A stretch of 64,000 nucleotides of DNA from Streptomyces xinghaiensis S187 (GTDB taxonomy: Bacteria > Actinomycetota > Actinomycetes > Streptomycetales > Streptomycetaceae), in the NCBI RefSeq assembly GCF_000220705.2, contig NZ_CP023202.1, forward strand, positions 434,001 to 498,000, read 5' to 3'. Positions 51,737 through 59,753 of this stretch are shown piece after piece. Within the stretch, counting starts at the first letter, position 1. Each line of letters begins with the position of its first letter. Below the pieces are notes generated by a model that did no database searches, was not told the origin of the DNA, and saw only the letters and a list, made by a program, of their open reading frames with translations. The position numbers and the translations under genes are program-made.

Positions 51737-52771
51737 GTGGCCGACAGCACCCGCACCCCCGAGCGCCGCTACGGCACCCGGCCCACCATGAAGGATGTCG
51801 CCGCACGCGCCGGGGTGGGACTGAAAACGGTCTCCCGCGTGGTCAACGGCGAGCCGGGGGTCACCCCCGACACCGTCCAGCGGGTGCGGAACGCCATCGA
51901 GGCCCTGGGCTTCCGGCGGAACGACAGCGCCCGCATCCTGCGCAAGGGCCGCACCGCGAGCATCGGGCTGGTCCTGGAGGACCTGGCCGACCCGTTCTAC
52001 GGCCCGCTCAGCCGGGCCGTGGAGGAGGCCGCCCGCGCCCACGGGGCGCTGCTGATCCACGGCTCCAGCGCCGAGGACCCGGAGCGGGAGCGGGAACTCG
52101 TCCTGGCCTTCTGCGCCCGCCGCGTCGACGGGCTCATCGTCGTCCCGGCCAGCGACGACCACCGCTATCTGGAGCCGGAGATCGCGGCCGGGATCGCCAC
52201 CGTGTTCGTCGACCGGCCGCCGGGTCTCATCGACGCGGACGTCGTGCTGACCGACAGCTACGCCGGTGCCCGCGAGGGCGTCGCCCATCTGATCGCCCAC
52301 GGCCACCGCCGGATCGGCTTCATCGGCGACCTGCCGCGCATCCACACCGCCAGGGAGCGGCTGCGCGGCTACCGCGCGGCGATGGCGGGAGCCGGGCTGT
52401 CGGTGGACGAGGCATGGGTGTCGCTCGGCCCGACCGACCCGGCGCGGGTCCGCGCCGCCGCCCGCGCGATGCTGGACGGGGCGCTGCCGGTCACGGCGCT
52501 CTTCTCGGCCAACAACCGGGTGACGGTCACGGCCGTGCGCGAACTCAGCGGCCGGACCCGGCCGGTGGCCCTGGTGGGCTTCGACGACTTCGAACTGGCC
52601 GATCTGCTCGACCCCGGGGTGACCGTGATCGCGCAGGACGCCGCACAGCTGGGCCGTACGGCCGCGGACCGGCTCTTCCGCCGGCTGGACGGGGCGGACG
52701 ACCCGCCCGAGGTGACGACCCTCCCGACCCGGCTGATCCCCCGGGGCTCCGGCGAGCTGCCCCCGTCGTAG
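51737..52771 (+). CDS. LacI-family transcriptional regulator
   Basis: 344 residues. HTH MKDVAARAGVGLKTVSRVVNGEPGV at 18-42, hinge LRKG, then the periplasmic-binding-fold sensor domain (IGLVLEDLADPFY, GLIVVPAS, FIGDLPRIHTARERLRGYRA, GFDDFELADLLDPGVTVIAQD). GTG 51737 behind CGAGGA. It is divergent from the ROK kinase, with one operator between, so it likely represses both itself and the kinase when its sugar is absent. Confidence 0.95.
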   Translation: MADSTRTPERRYGTRPTMKDVAARAGVGLKTVSRVVNGEPGVTPDTVQRVRNAIEALGFRRNDSARILRKGRTASIGLVLEDLADPFYGPLSRAVEEAARAHGALLIHGSSAEDPERERELVLAFCARRVDGLIVVPASDDHRYLEPEIAAGIATVFVDRPPGLIDADVVLTDSYAGAREGVAHLIAHGHRRIGFIGDLPRIHTARERLRGYRAAMAGAGLSVDEAWVSLGPTDPARVRAAARAMLDGALPVTALFSANNRVTVTAVRELSGRTRPVALVGFDDFELADLLDPGVTVIAQDAAQLGRTAADRLFRRLDGADDPPEVTTLPTRLIPRGSGELPPS

Positions 52772-52897
52772 GCCCGGCGGGGCGGAGTGCTCGCGAAGGT
52801 ACGGGCCGGGCAGTGGGCCCTGCCGCCGCGCGCCGGCCCGCCCGCGCCGCGGGCATCCGGCACCCGCCGTCCGGTACCCGGCACCCGGGCAGGACAC

Positions 52898-52932
52898 GAG
52901 GCCCCGGCGCACGGACGGTGCGCCGGGGCCTC
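52898..52932. terminator. terminator hairpin of etfBA
   Basis: GAGGCCCCGGCGCAC (52898-52912) and GTGCGCCGGGGCCTC (52918-52932), perfect 15-bp arms with a 5-nt loop, 18 nt past the etfA stop. Confidence 0.88.
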
Positions 52933-52950
52933 GCGGAGACCACGCGGAGG

Positions 52951-53913
52951 TCAGCCCTTGCGGGCCTTGACCTCCTCAGTCAGCTGCGGGAGGACCTGGA
53001 AGAGGTCGCCGACGACGCCGTAGTCCACCAGGTCGAAGATCGGTGCCTCGGAGTCCTTGTTGACGGCCACGATGGTCTTCGAGGTCTGCATACCGGCGCG
53101 GTGCTGGATCGCCCCGGAGATGCCCGCGGCGATGTAGAGCTGCGGGGAGACCTGCTTGCCGGTCTGGCCGACCTGGTTGGTGTGCGGGTACCAGCCGGCG
53201 TCCACGGCGGCGCGGGAGGCACCGACGGCCGCGCCGAGGGAGTCGGCCAGCGCCTCGATGACCGGGAAGTTCTCGGCGCCGTTGACGCCGCGGCCGCCGG
53301 AGACCACGATCGCGGCCTCGGTCAGCTCCGGGCGGCCGGTCGACTCGCGCGGGGTGCGCGAGGTGACCTTGGTGCCGGTGGCCTTGTCACCGAAGGTGAC
53401 GGCGAGCTGCTCGACGGTGCCCGCGGCCTGGGCGGCCTCCGGGGCGGCCGAGTTGGGCTTGACCGTGATGACCGGGGTGCCCTTGCTGACACGGGACTTG
53501 GTGGTGAAGGCGGCGGCGAACACCGACTGGGTGGCCACCGGGCCCTCGTCACCGGCCTCGACGTCGACGGCGTCGGTGATGATGCCGGAGCCGATGCGGA
53601 CCGCGAGGCGGGCCGCGATCTCCTTGCCGTCGGCGGAGGACGGCACCAGGACGGCGGCCGGGGAGACGGCGGCGACCGCGGCCTCCAGCGCGTCGACCTT
53701 CGGCACGACGAGGTAGTCGGCGAACTCGGGCGCGTCGGCGGTCAGGACCTTCACGGCGCCGTACTCGGCGAGCACCGGGGCGGCGGTGTCGGCACCGGCA
53801 CCGAGGTGCACGGCGACCGGCTCGCCGATGCGGCGGGCGATGGTCAGCAGTTCGAGGGTCGGCTTGCGGACGGAGCCGTCCACGTGATCGACGTAGACGA
53901 GAACTTCAGCCAT
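52951..53913 (-). CDS. etfA: electron transfer flavoprotein alpha subunit
   Basis: 320 residues, full length. FAD-binding landmarks VVSGGRGVNGAENF, YIAAGISGAIQHRAGM, NKDSEAPIFDLVDYG and VGDLFQVLPQL. With EtfB it carries electrons from acyl-CoA dehydrogenases to the respiratory chain. ATG start; follows etfB by 60 nt on the minus strand in the same operon and is closed by a 15-bp hairpin. The acyl-CoA dehydrogenase at 10-11 kb is a likely donor. Confidence 0.95.
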   Translation of the reverse strand: MAEVLVYVDHVDGSVRKPTLELLTIARRIGEPVAVHLGAGADTAAPVLAEYGAVKVLTADAPEFADYLVVPKVDALEAAVAAVSPAAVLVPSSADGKEIAARLAVRIGSGIITDAVDVEAGDEGPVATQSVFAAAFTTKSRVSKGTPVITVKPNSAAPEAAQAAGTVEQLAVTFGDKATGTKVTSRTPRESTGRPELTEAAIVVSGGRGVNGAENFPVIEALADSLGAAVGASRAAVDAGWYPHTNQVGQTGKQVSPQLYIAAGISGAIQHRAGMQTSKTIVAVNKDSEAPIFDLVDYGVVGDLFQVLPQLTEEVKARKG

Positions 53914-53973
53914 GGGAATGCTCTCCTGCGGTGCGGATACGAGTCTGGATCGGGGTGGGTGCTGAAGCTCGGC

Positions 53974-54759
53974 TCAGATGAACTTCTGGCCGGCGAGGAA
54001 CTCGGCGAGCTGCTTGCCGCCCTCGCCCTCGTCCTTGACGATCGTGCCCGCGGTGCGCGGCGGGCGCGGCGTGGCGTCCTCGACCTTGGTCCAGGCCCCT
54101 TCGAGGCCGACCTCGTCCGCCTCGATGCCCAGGTCGGACAGGTCCAGGGACTCCACCGGCTTCTTCTTGGCCGCCATGATGCCCTTGAAGGACGGGTAGC
54201 GGGCCTCGCCGGACAGGTCCGTCACCGAGACGACGGCCGGCAGGGCGGCCTCCAGCTGCTCGGTGGCGGCGTCGCCGTCGCGGCGGCCGGTGACCTTGCC
54301 GTCCTCCACGGAGACCTCGGACAGCAGGGTGGCCTGCGGGACGCCGAGGCGCTCGGCGAGAAGCGCCGGGAGCACGCCCATGGTGCCGTCGGTGGAGGCC
54401 ATGCCGCAGACCACGAGGTCGTAGCCGACGTGCTCGACGGCCTTGGCCAGCACCAGCGAGGTGCCGACGACGTCGGTGCCGTGCAGGTCGTCGTCCTCGA
54501 CGTGGACGGCCTTGTCGGCACCCATCGACAGCGCCTTGCGGAGCGCGTCCTTGGCGTCCTCGGGACCGACGGTGAGCACGGTGATCTCCGCGTCGTCCGC
54601 GTCCTCGGCGATCTGGAGGGCCTGCTCGACGGCGTACTCGTCGAGCTCGGACAGCAGACCGTCGACCGCGTCGCGGTCGGTGGTCAGGTCCTCCGCGAAG
54701 TGCCGGTCGCCGGTGGCGTCGGGCACGTACTTCACACAGACAACGATCCTCAGGCTCAC
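53974..54759 (-). CDS. etfB: electron transfer flavoprotein beta subunit
   Basis: 261 residues, full length. Starts IVVCVKYVPD, then the AMP-binding segment LVVCGMASTDGTMGVLPALLAERL and the C-terminal recognition loop of ETF beta (AAKKKPVESL). GTG 54759. First gene of the operon; a TACTCGCCAGTA element about 110 nt upstream is a candidate regulatory site. Confidence 0.95.
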   Translation of the reverse strand: MSLRIVVCVKYVPDATGDRHFAEDLTTDRDAVDGLLSELDEYAVEQALQIAEDADDAEITVLTVGPEDAKDALRKALSMGADKAVHVEDDDLHGTDVVGTSLVLAKAVEHVGYDLVVCGMASTDGTMGVLPALLAERLGVPQATLLSEVSVEDGKVTGRRDGDAATEQLEAALPAVVSVTDLSGEARYPSFKGIMAAKKKPVESLDLSDLGIEADEVGLEGAWTKVEDATPRPPRTAGTIVKDEGEGGKQLAEFLAGQKFI

Positions 54760-54868
54760 GCCGGCTCTCCTACCGCATCGTCTCTCATGAACTGCCTTGT
54801 GGGAGGCAGCATAGGCGCCTCCTCGGGCCGGACCCCGTCCGGGACATCCCGCGCTCCCGGCAATATAT

Positions 54869-54880
54869 TACTCGCCAGTA
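54869..54880. promoter_or_regulatory. AT-rich palindrome upstream of etfB
   Basis: TACTCGCCAGTA (arms TACT/AGTA) directly after an AATATATTA stretch, the least GC-rich spot nearby; likely a promoter region with a TetR-type operator. Factor unknown. Confidence 0.4.
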
Positions 54881-54994
54881 CACCCAGCCGGACGCCCGCG
54901 TGCAAGGGCGGTGAGCTGTGACCTCCGCTACGGTGTGCAACCGCACCGCACGGGTACGCGGGGCCGGTGCGCGGGCACAGCCGCGACCCGCCGC

Positions 54995-55501
54995 TCAGCC
55001 CCGCAGGCCGTTGAACCGGCCGTCGTGGTAGACCAGCGGCCGCCCGGCGCCGCCGGCGTCTCCCCCGACCACTTCCGCGACGACCAGGTGGTGGTCGCCC
55101 GCGGGCGCGCGGGTGACGATCCGGCCCACCAGCCAGGCCGGCACGCCCTCCAGGACGGGGACTCCGTGCGGCCCGTACGACCAGCGGGTGGGCGGGGCGA
55201 AGCGGTCGGCGCCGCGGCGCGCGAAGGTCTCCGCCAGCTCCTGCTGGTGCTCCCCCAGGATGTGCACCCCGATGTGCCCGGCCTCGGCTATGACGGGCCA
55301 GCTCGACGAGGCCGTGCCCACCCCGAAGGACAGCAGCGGCGGTTCGGCCGCCACGGAGGTCAGCGAGGTGGCGGTGAACCCGGCGGGCCTGCGGGCGTAC
55401 GCGGTGATGACCGCCACACCGGCGGCGTGCCGGCGGAAGGCGGAGCGCAGGAGGCCGGTGGCCTCGACCGGGGACGTGTCGAGGTCGGACGAGGCCGTCA
55501 T
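54995..55501 (-). CDS. flavin reductase family protein
   Basis: 168 residues. FMN-binding split-barrel: FRRHAAGVAVITAY, GFTATSLTSVAAEPPLLSFGV and HLVVAEVVGG near the end match the HpaC/flavin reductase domain, which supplies reduced FMN to monooxygenases. ATG 55501 after AAGGA. No monooxygenase is adjacent. Confidence 0.93.
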   Translation of the reverse strand: MTASSDLDTSPVEATGLLRSAFRRHAAGVAVITAYARRPAGFTATSLTSVAAEPPLLSFGVGTASSSWPVIAEAGHIGVHILGEHQQELAETFARRGADRFAPPTRWSYGPHGVPVLEGVPAWLVGRIVTRAPAGDHHLVVAEVVGGDAGGAGRPLVYHDGRFNGLRG

Positions 55502-55547
55502 CAGGGGTCCTTGGGTTGTACGGGCAGGGCCGGGAGAAGGGGGCGGG

Positions 55548-55706
55548 TCAGCCGTCGGAACGGAGCGCGCGGGCGCGCCGGGCGGGCTCCGCCGGCGTCC
55601 GGAGGTGGGGGGTTCTCGGCCGCATCCCGCCACCTTGTCGAGGCGCGGCGGGCAGCGTCAAGGCCGCACCGGCCGATGGGACCAGAGTCACGATCTTGGT
55701 CGTCAC
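55548..55706 (-). CDS. candidate small downstream ORF of the thioredoxin gene, 52 aa
   Basis: GTG at 55706 overlaps the thioredoxin stop as GTGA, typical of coupled genes. The product is basic and Pro/Arg-rich with no recognised family. It may be a chance frame in GC-rich DNA. Confidence 0.3.
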   Translation of the reverse strand: MTTKIVTLVPSAGAALTLPAAPRQGGGMRPRTPHLRTPAEPARRARALRSDG

Positions 55707-56050
55707 ACGGCCTCCCCGAGCGCGGCGATGACGTCCGCGCGCCGCGGGACACCGGTCGCACGGCGGAGGATCCGCCCGGCGGGGTCGAGGACGAGCACGG
55801 TGGGGGTGCTCTCGATACCGAGGGCCCGGACGAGCTCCAGCCGCGCTTCGGCGTCCACCTCGATGTGCTCGACGCCGCCGACCATGTCCGCCACCGCGGC
55901 GAGGGTCCGCCGGGTGGCCCGGCACGGCTGGCAGAAGGCCGTGGAGAACTGGACGAGGGTGGCCCGCTCCCCCAGCCCGGCGCCGAGGTCCTCCGCCCCC
56001 AGGCGCCGCGCGCCGCCCTGTTCCCGCGCTCTTCCGGTCCGCTCTCGCAC
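55703..56050 (-). CDS. thioredoxin-family protein with CQPC active site
   Basis: 115 residues. GTG 56050 has GGGAGGA 7 nt upstream. Thioredoxin fold: LVQFSTAFCQPCRATRRTLA (active site CQPC rather than CGPC), VEHIEVDAEARLELVRAL, STPTVLVLDPAG with the cis-proline. No signal peptide. Some Streptomyces have this gene with a partner DUF4395 protein; none is here. Confidence 0.88.
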   Translation of the reverse strand: MRERTGRAREQGGARRLGAEDLGAGLGERATLVQFSTAFCQPCRATRRTLAAVADMVGGVEHIEVDAEARLELVRALGIESTPTVLVLDPAGRILRRATGVPRRADVIAALGEAV

Positions 56051-56339
56051 CGTTCCGTCCTCCCTGCCGCGGCCGCCGCCGTGCGCGGCCCGCCGCCCGG
56101 GCCGCCCGTGCGTGTGCAGCGTACGGACCGCCGCGCCGATTCCCGCTCGGCCGCCACGCGCCTGTCTTCGAGCGCCTTCCCGCGCGTACACACCGTATGA
56201 CCGGGGAAGGTGCCCGGGCGGAGAGCGGCGGACCGGACGTGACGAGGATCTCCCGGAGAGACGCCCTGCGGGGTGGCCGCCGGGCGGCGGTATCGGGCAC
56301 GATCGGCCGCAGCCGGAAACCTACGGCTCCGTAACTTCT

Positions 56340-56357
56340 CCGGGAGAACCTCCCGGG
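56340..56357 (+). promoter_or_regulatory. 5' leader hairpin of the acyltransferase gene
   Basis: CCGGGAG at 56340-56346, AAC, CTCCCGG after it: short perfect stem about 20 nt before the start codon. Confidence 0.4.
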
Positions 56358-56375
56358 TACAGAAGGGCCCCCCGC

Positions 56376-57104
56376 ATGGCAGAACTCGTCTATCCGCCGG
56401 TGATCGGTCTCGCGCGCACCATGTTCAAGGCGCTGGACCTCCGCATCGACATGCGGGGCACCGAGCACATACCGCGACAGGGGGGCGCGGTGCTCGTCAG
56501 CAACCACATCGGCTATCTCGATTTCGTCTTCTGCGGGCTCACGGCCCGGCCGGCCAAGCGCCTGGTGCGGTTCATGGCGAAGGAGTCGGTCTTCCGGCAC
56601 AAGGTGTCGGGGCCGCTGATGCGCGCGATGAAGCACATCCCGGTGGACCGCGCGCAGGGCGAACAGGCGTACGCGAACGCGCTGAAGGCCCTCCGCTCCG
56701 GTGAGATCATCGGAGTCTTCCCCGAGGCGACCATCTCGCCGTCGTTCACGCTGAAGAACTTCAAGTCGGGTGCGGCCCGGATGGCGCAGGAGGCGGGGGT
56801 CCCGCTGCTGCCGATGGCCCTGTGGGGCACTCAGCGGATCTGGACCAAGGGCCGGCCGCGCGACATGGGCCGGAACCACATCCCGATCACCATACGGGTG
56901 GGGGAGCCGCTGGCCGCCGACCCGGACGACCCGGCCGCCAACGTCACCCAGCGGGTCAAGGTCCGGGTGCAGGAGCTGCTGGAGGCGGCGCAGCGTGCCT
57001 ATCCGGTCCGGCCCAGGGGCCCGGAGGACACCTGGTGGGTGCCGGCGCATCTCGGCGGTACGGCGCCGACACCGGCGCAGGTCCGCTCCCGCGACGACGG
57101 CTGA
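56376..57104 (+). CDS. 1-acyl-sn-glycerol-3-phosphate acyltransferase (PlsC family)
   Basis: 242 residues. The four acyltransferase blocks are present: VSNHIGYLDFVF (NHxxxxD), a central FMAKESVFRHKVSG, GVFPEATIS (FPEGT-like, EAT variant) and VPLLPMALWG. Transfers an acyl chain to lysophosphatidate in phospholipid synthesis. ATG 56376 with AGAAGGG upstream. The terminator is shared with the convergent transglutaminase gene. Confidence 0.93.
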   Translation: MAELVYPPVIGLARTMFKALDLRIDMRGTEHIPRQGGAVLVSNHIGYLDFVFCGLTARPAKRLVRFMAKESVFRHKVSGPLMRAMKHIPVDRAQGEQAYANALKALRSGEIIGVFPEATISPSFTLKNFKSGAARMAQEAGVPLLPMALWGTQRIWTKGRPRDMGRNHIPITIRVGEPLAADPDDPAANVTQRVKVRVQELLEAAQRAYPVRPRGPEDTWWVPAHLGGTAPTPAQVRSRDDG

Positions 57105-57125
57105 ACCGCCACCACCACGCCGTGC

Positions 57126-57171
57126 CACCGGCCCGGGTCCCCGCGAACGTCAGCGGGGACCCGGGCCGGTG
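57126..57171. terminator. very strong bidirectional terminator
   Basis: CACCGGCCCGGGTCCCCGC (57126-57144) and its exact complement (57153-57171) form a 19-bp stem with an 8-nt loop. It spans the last codons of the transglutaminase gene. Confidence 0.9.
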
Positions 57172-57773
57172 TCGTCGGGGAGTTCCGACGGCAGCAGGCG
57201 GAACAGCTCCTCCCGGTCGGCGGCCTTCCGCAGGGCGTCCAGGACCGGGGGCGGCGGGGTCGCGTAGAGGGTGCGGTAGTCGGTGTCGCCGCTTCCGGGC
57301 CGCACGGTCCACGCCGGCCGTTCCGTCTCCGGGACCGGGGAGAACCGGGCGTCCACACCCGGCTTGTTGCCGCGCGGGTCCTGGCGGGCCCAGTGCGGCC
57401 GCCCGGGGAGCCGGAGCGCGACGAGGCCGTGGACGGTGCCGTCGAGCCGCTGGTAGCAGAGCCCGGCCGGAATGCCCTCGGCCCGCAGCAGGGCCGCCAG
57501 GGCGTGGCACTTGGCGTAGCAGATGCCGGTGCGCTGCTCCAGCACGTCGGACGCGCGCCAGGTGACGCGGTCGTCCCCGGTGTCGGCGGAGTGCGGGACG
57601 GTGTCGCGGACGAACGCGAAGGCGGCGCGGGCGTATGCCTCGGGGGTGCCGGTTCCGGCGCGCAGCCGGGCGGCGGTCTCCCGCACCAGGTGGTGCGTGT
57701 GGTCGATGACGTCGTCGGCGGCCAGATACGCGGAGGGGTCCGGGGAGCCGGGCCGCAGGTCGGGTGGGGGCAT
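57150..57773 (-). CDS. transglutaminase-like domain protein
   Basis: 207 residues. The transglutaminase-like core has Cys in GICYAKCHALAALLRAEG, His in DGTVHGLVALR and a later Asp in NKPGVDARF. Bacterial members are mostly cysteine proteases or peptidoglycan/arylamine related; substrate unknown. ATG 57773 with TACGCT 7 nt upstream. The gene's last codons lie in the terminator stem. Confidence 0.88.
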   Translation of the reverse strand: MPPPDLRPGSPDPSAYLAADDVIDHTHHLVRETAARLRAGTGTPEAYARAAFAFVRDTVPHSADTGDDRVTWRASDVLEQRTGICYAKCHALAALLRAEGIPAGLCYQRLDGTVHGLVALRLPGRPHWARQDPRGNKPGVDARFSPVPETERPAWTVRPGSGDTDYRTLYATPPPPVLDALRKAADREELFRLLPSELPDDTGPGPR

Positions 57774-57780
57774 GGCCCGC

Positions 57781-57786
57781 AGCGTA
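57781..57786 (-). promoter_or_regulatory. -10 box of leaderless transglutaminase mRNA
   Basis: TACGCT on the minus strand, 7 nt before the ATG at 57773. Confidence 0.5.
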
Positions 57787-57859
57787 GGGACGCGCCCGGC
57801 CGCGCGTCAATGGATTTACGGCCGGGCGCATACCTATGCAACGTGCTGGGTGCCGGCGG

Positions 57860-58978
57860 TCAGCGCCGGTGCATCTCCTCCGCCAGCGCGGCCGTGAACG
57901 CGTCCACATCCGCCGCGGTGGTGTCGAAGGCGCACATCCAGCGGACGATCCCGGCCTCCTCGTCCCAGAAGTAGAAGCGGTGCCGCTTCTGCAGCCGCTC
58001 GGCGGCGTCGCGGGGCAGCCGGGCGAAGACGGCGTTGGCCTCCACCGGGTGGACGATCTCCACGCCGGGGACCTCCCGGACGCCCGCCGCCAGCCGCTGC
58101 GCCATCGCGTTGGCGTGTGCGGCGCTCCGCTGCCAGAGGTCGCCGGAGAGCAGCGCCTCGAACTGCACCGAGACGAAGCGCATCTTGGAGGCGAGCTGCA
58201 TCGACAGCTTGCGCAGATGCTTCATGGCGCGCACCGCGTCCGGGTTGAGCACGACCACGCACTCGCCGAAGAGCAGCCCGTTCTTGGTGCCTCCGAAGGA
58301 CAGCGTGTCCACGCCCGCGTCCGTGGTGAACGCGCGCAGCGGCTCGCCCAGCGAGGCGGCGGCGTTGGCGATCCGCGAGCCGTCGAGGTGGACCGTCATC
58401 CCGCGCTCGTGGGCGTGCTCGCAGACGGCCCGGATCTCCTCCGGGGTGTAGCAGGAGCCGAGCTCGGTCGTCTGGGTGATCGAGACGACCTGCGGCTGCG
58501 CCCGGTGCTCGTCGTCCCAGCCGTACGCCTCGCGGTCGATCAGCGCGGGTGTGAGCTTGCCGTGTTCGGTGGGCACGCCCAGCAGTTTGAGCCCGCCGAC
58601 CCGCTCGGGGGCGCCGCCCTCGTCCACGTTGATGTGCGCGCTCTCCGCGCAGATCACCGCGCCCCAGCGCTCCGTCATCGCCTGGAGGGCGACGACGTTG
58701 GCGCCGGTGCCGTTGAAGACGGGGAACACCTCGGCCCGGGGCCCCAGATGGGAGCGGAACACCTCCTGGAGGTGGCGCGTGTAGGCGTCCTCGCCGTAGG
58801 CGGTCTGGTGACCGCCGTTGGCGAGGGCCAGCGCCGCCAGGATCTCGGGGTGCGCGCCGGCGTAGTTGTCGCTGGCGAAGCCGCGCGCCGCGGGGTCGTG
58901 GCGGCGTACGGCGTCGGGGCGGGCGGTTCCGGGCGCGCCGGGGTCACCGGCCTCGGTCAGGGTTGCGGGGTCAGCCAC
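57860..58978 (-). CDS. low-specificity L-threonine aldolase-type PLP enzyme
   Basis: 372 residues. Fold-type I PLP enzyme: FASDNYAGAHPEI at the start, TGANVVALQAM, HLDGSRIANAA, and the PLP lysine in DTLSFGGTKNGLL. Cleaves L-threonine or allo-threonine to glycine and acetaldehyde. GTG 58978 lies within the last codons of the upstream SDR (22-nt overlap), so the two are coupled; third gene of a DUF6421-SDR-aldolase operon. Confidence 0.92.
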   Translation of the reverse strand: MADPATLTEAGDPGAPGTARPDAVRRHDPAARGFASDNYAGAHPEILAALALANGGHQTAYGEDAYTRHLQEVFRSHLGPRAEVFPVFNGTGANVVALQAMTERWGAVICAESAHINVDEGGAPERVGGLKLLGVPTEHGKLTPALIDREAYGWDDEHRAQPQVVSITQTTELGSCYTPEEIRAVCEHAHERGMTVHLDGSRIANAAASLGEPLRAFTTDAGVDTLSFGGTKNGLLFGECVVVLNPDAVRAMKHLRKLSMQLASKMRFVSVQFEALLSGDLWQRSAAHANAMAQRLAAGVREVPGVEIVHPVEANAVFARLPRDAAERLQKRHRFYFWDEEAGIVRWMCAFDTTAADVDAFTAALAEEMHRR

Positions 58979-59727
58979 AGGCGCTTTCCGTTCACTTCCT
59001 CGGCGGGCTCGTCCCAGACACCGGCGATGGCCTCGGCCAGTTCCCCGACGTCGGTGAAGCCCGCGAACTTCGCGTGGGGGCGCTCGGCACGCATCGCGTC
59101 GTGCACCAGCGCCTTCACCACCAGGATGACAGCGGCCGCGGGCAGCCCGTCGCCGTCCCCCTCCTTGCGGAGGGCGTCGGCGAGGGCGAGGGTCCACGCC
59201 TCCGCGGCGGCCTTGGCCGCGGCGTAGGCGGCGTTGCCGGCCGTCGGCTTGCTGGCGCCGGCCGCGCTGACGAGCACGTAGCGGCCCTTGTGGCTGCGGC
59301 GCAGTGCGTCGTGGAAGGCGAGCGAGGTGTGCTGGACCGTGCGGATCAGCAGGTTGTGCAGGGTGTCCCAGTCCGCGAGCGGAGTGGCGGCGAAGGTCTT
59401 GCTGCCGCGCCAGCCGCCGACGAGGTGGACGAGGCCGTCGATCCGGCCGAACTCCTTCTCGGTGCGGTCGGCCCAGGCGCGGGTCGCATCCAGGTCCAGC
59501 AGGTCCACGGTCTCGCCGGTGACCGCGGCCCCGCCGTGCGCGTAGCGGGCGGCGTCCACCGCCTCGGCGAGCCGCTCCACGTCCGCGTCGGCGGCGACGA
59601 CGGTGGCCCCCGCCTCGGCCAGCCGCAGCAGGGTCGCCCGGCCCGCGGGGCCGGCCGCGCCGGCCACCGCCACCACGGCACCCTCCAGCGGGCCGTTGCC
59701 CGCGGTCTCCTCCACGCTGCCGTTCAT
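58957..59727 (-). CDS. short-chain dehydrogenase in DUF6421 operon
   Basis: 256 residues. SDR fold with a degenerate cofactor motif (VVAVAGAAGPAGRA), VHLVGGWRG in place of NNAG, and YAAAKAAAEAW as the catalytic Tyr/Lys; the catalytic Ser is in VLVSAAGASKPT. Atypical enough that substrate and even activity are uncertain. ATG 59727 after GAGGAGG, 26 nt behind the DUF6421 gene. Confidence 0.88.
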   Translation of the reverse strand: MNGSVEETAGNGPLEGAVVAVAGAAGPAGRATLLRLAEAGATVVAADADVERLAEAVDAARYAHGGAAVTGETVDLLDLDATRAWADRTEKEFGRIDGLVHLVGGWRGSKTFAATPLADWDTLHNLLIRTVQHTSLAFHDALRRSHKGRYVLVSAAGASKPTAGNAAYAAAKAAAEAWTLALADALRKEGDGDGLPAAAVILVVKALVHDAMRAERPHAKFAGFTDVGELAEAIAGVWDEPAEEVNGKRLWLTPQP

Positions 59728-59753
59728 CGTCGTCGCCTCCTCGTCCGTACCGC

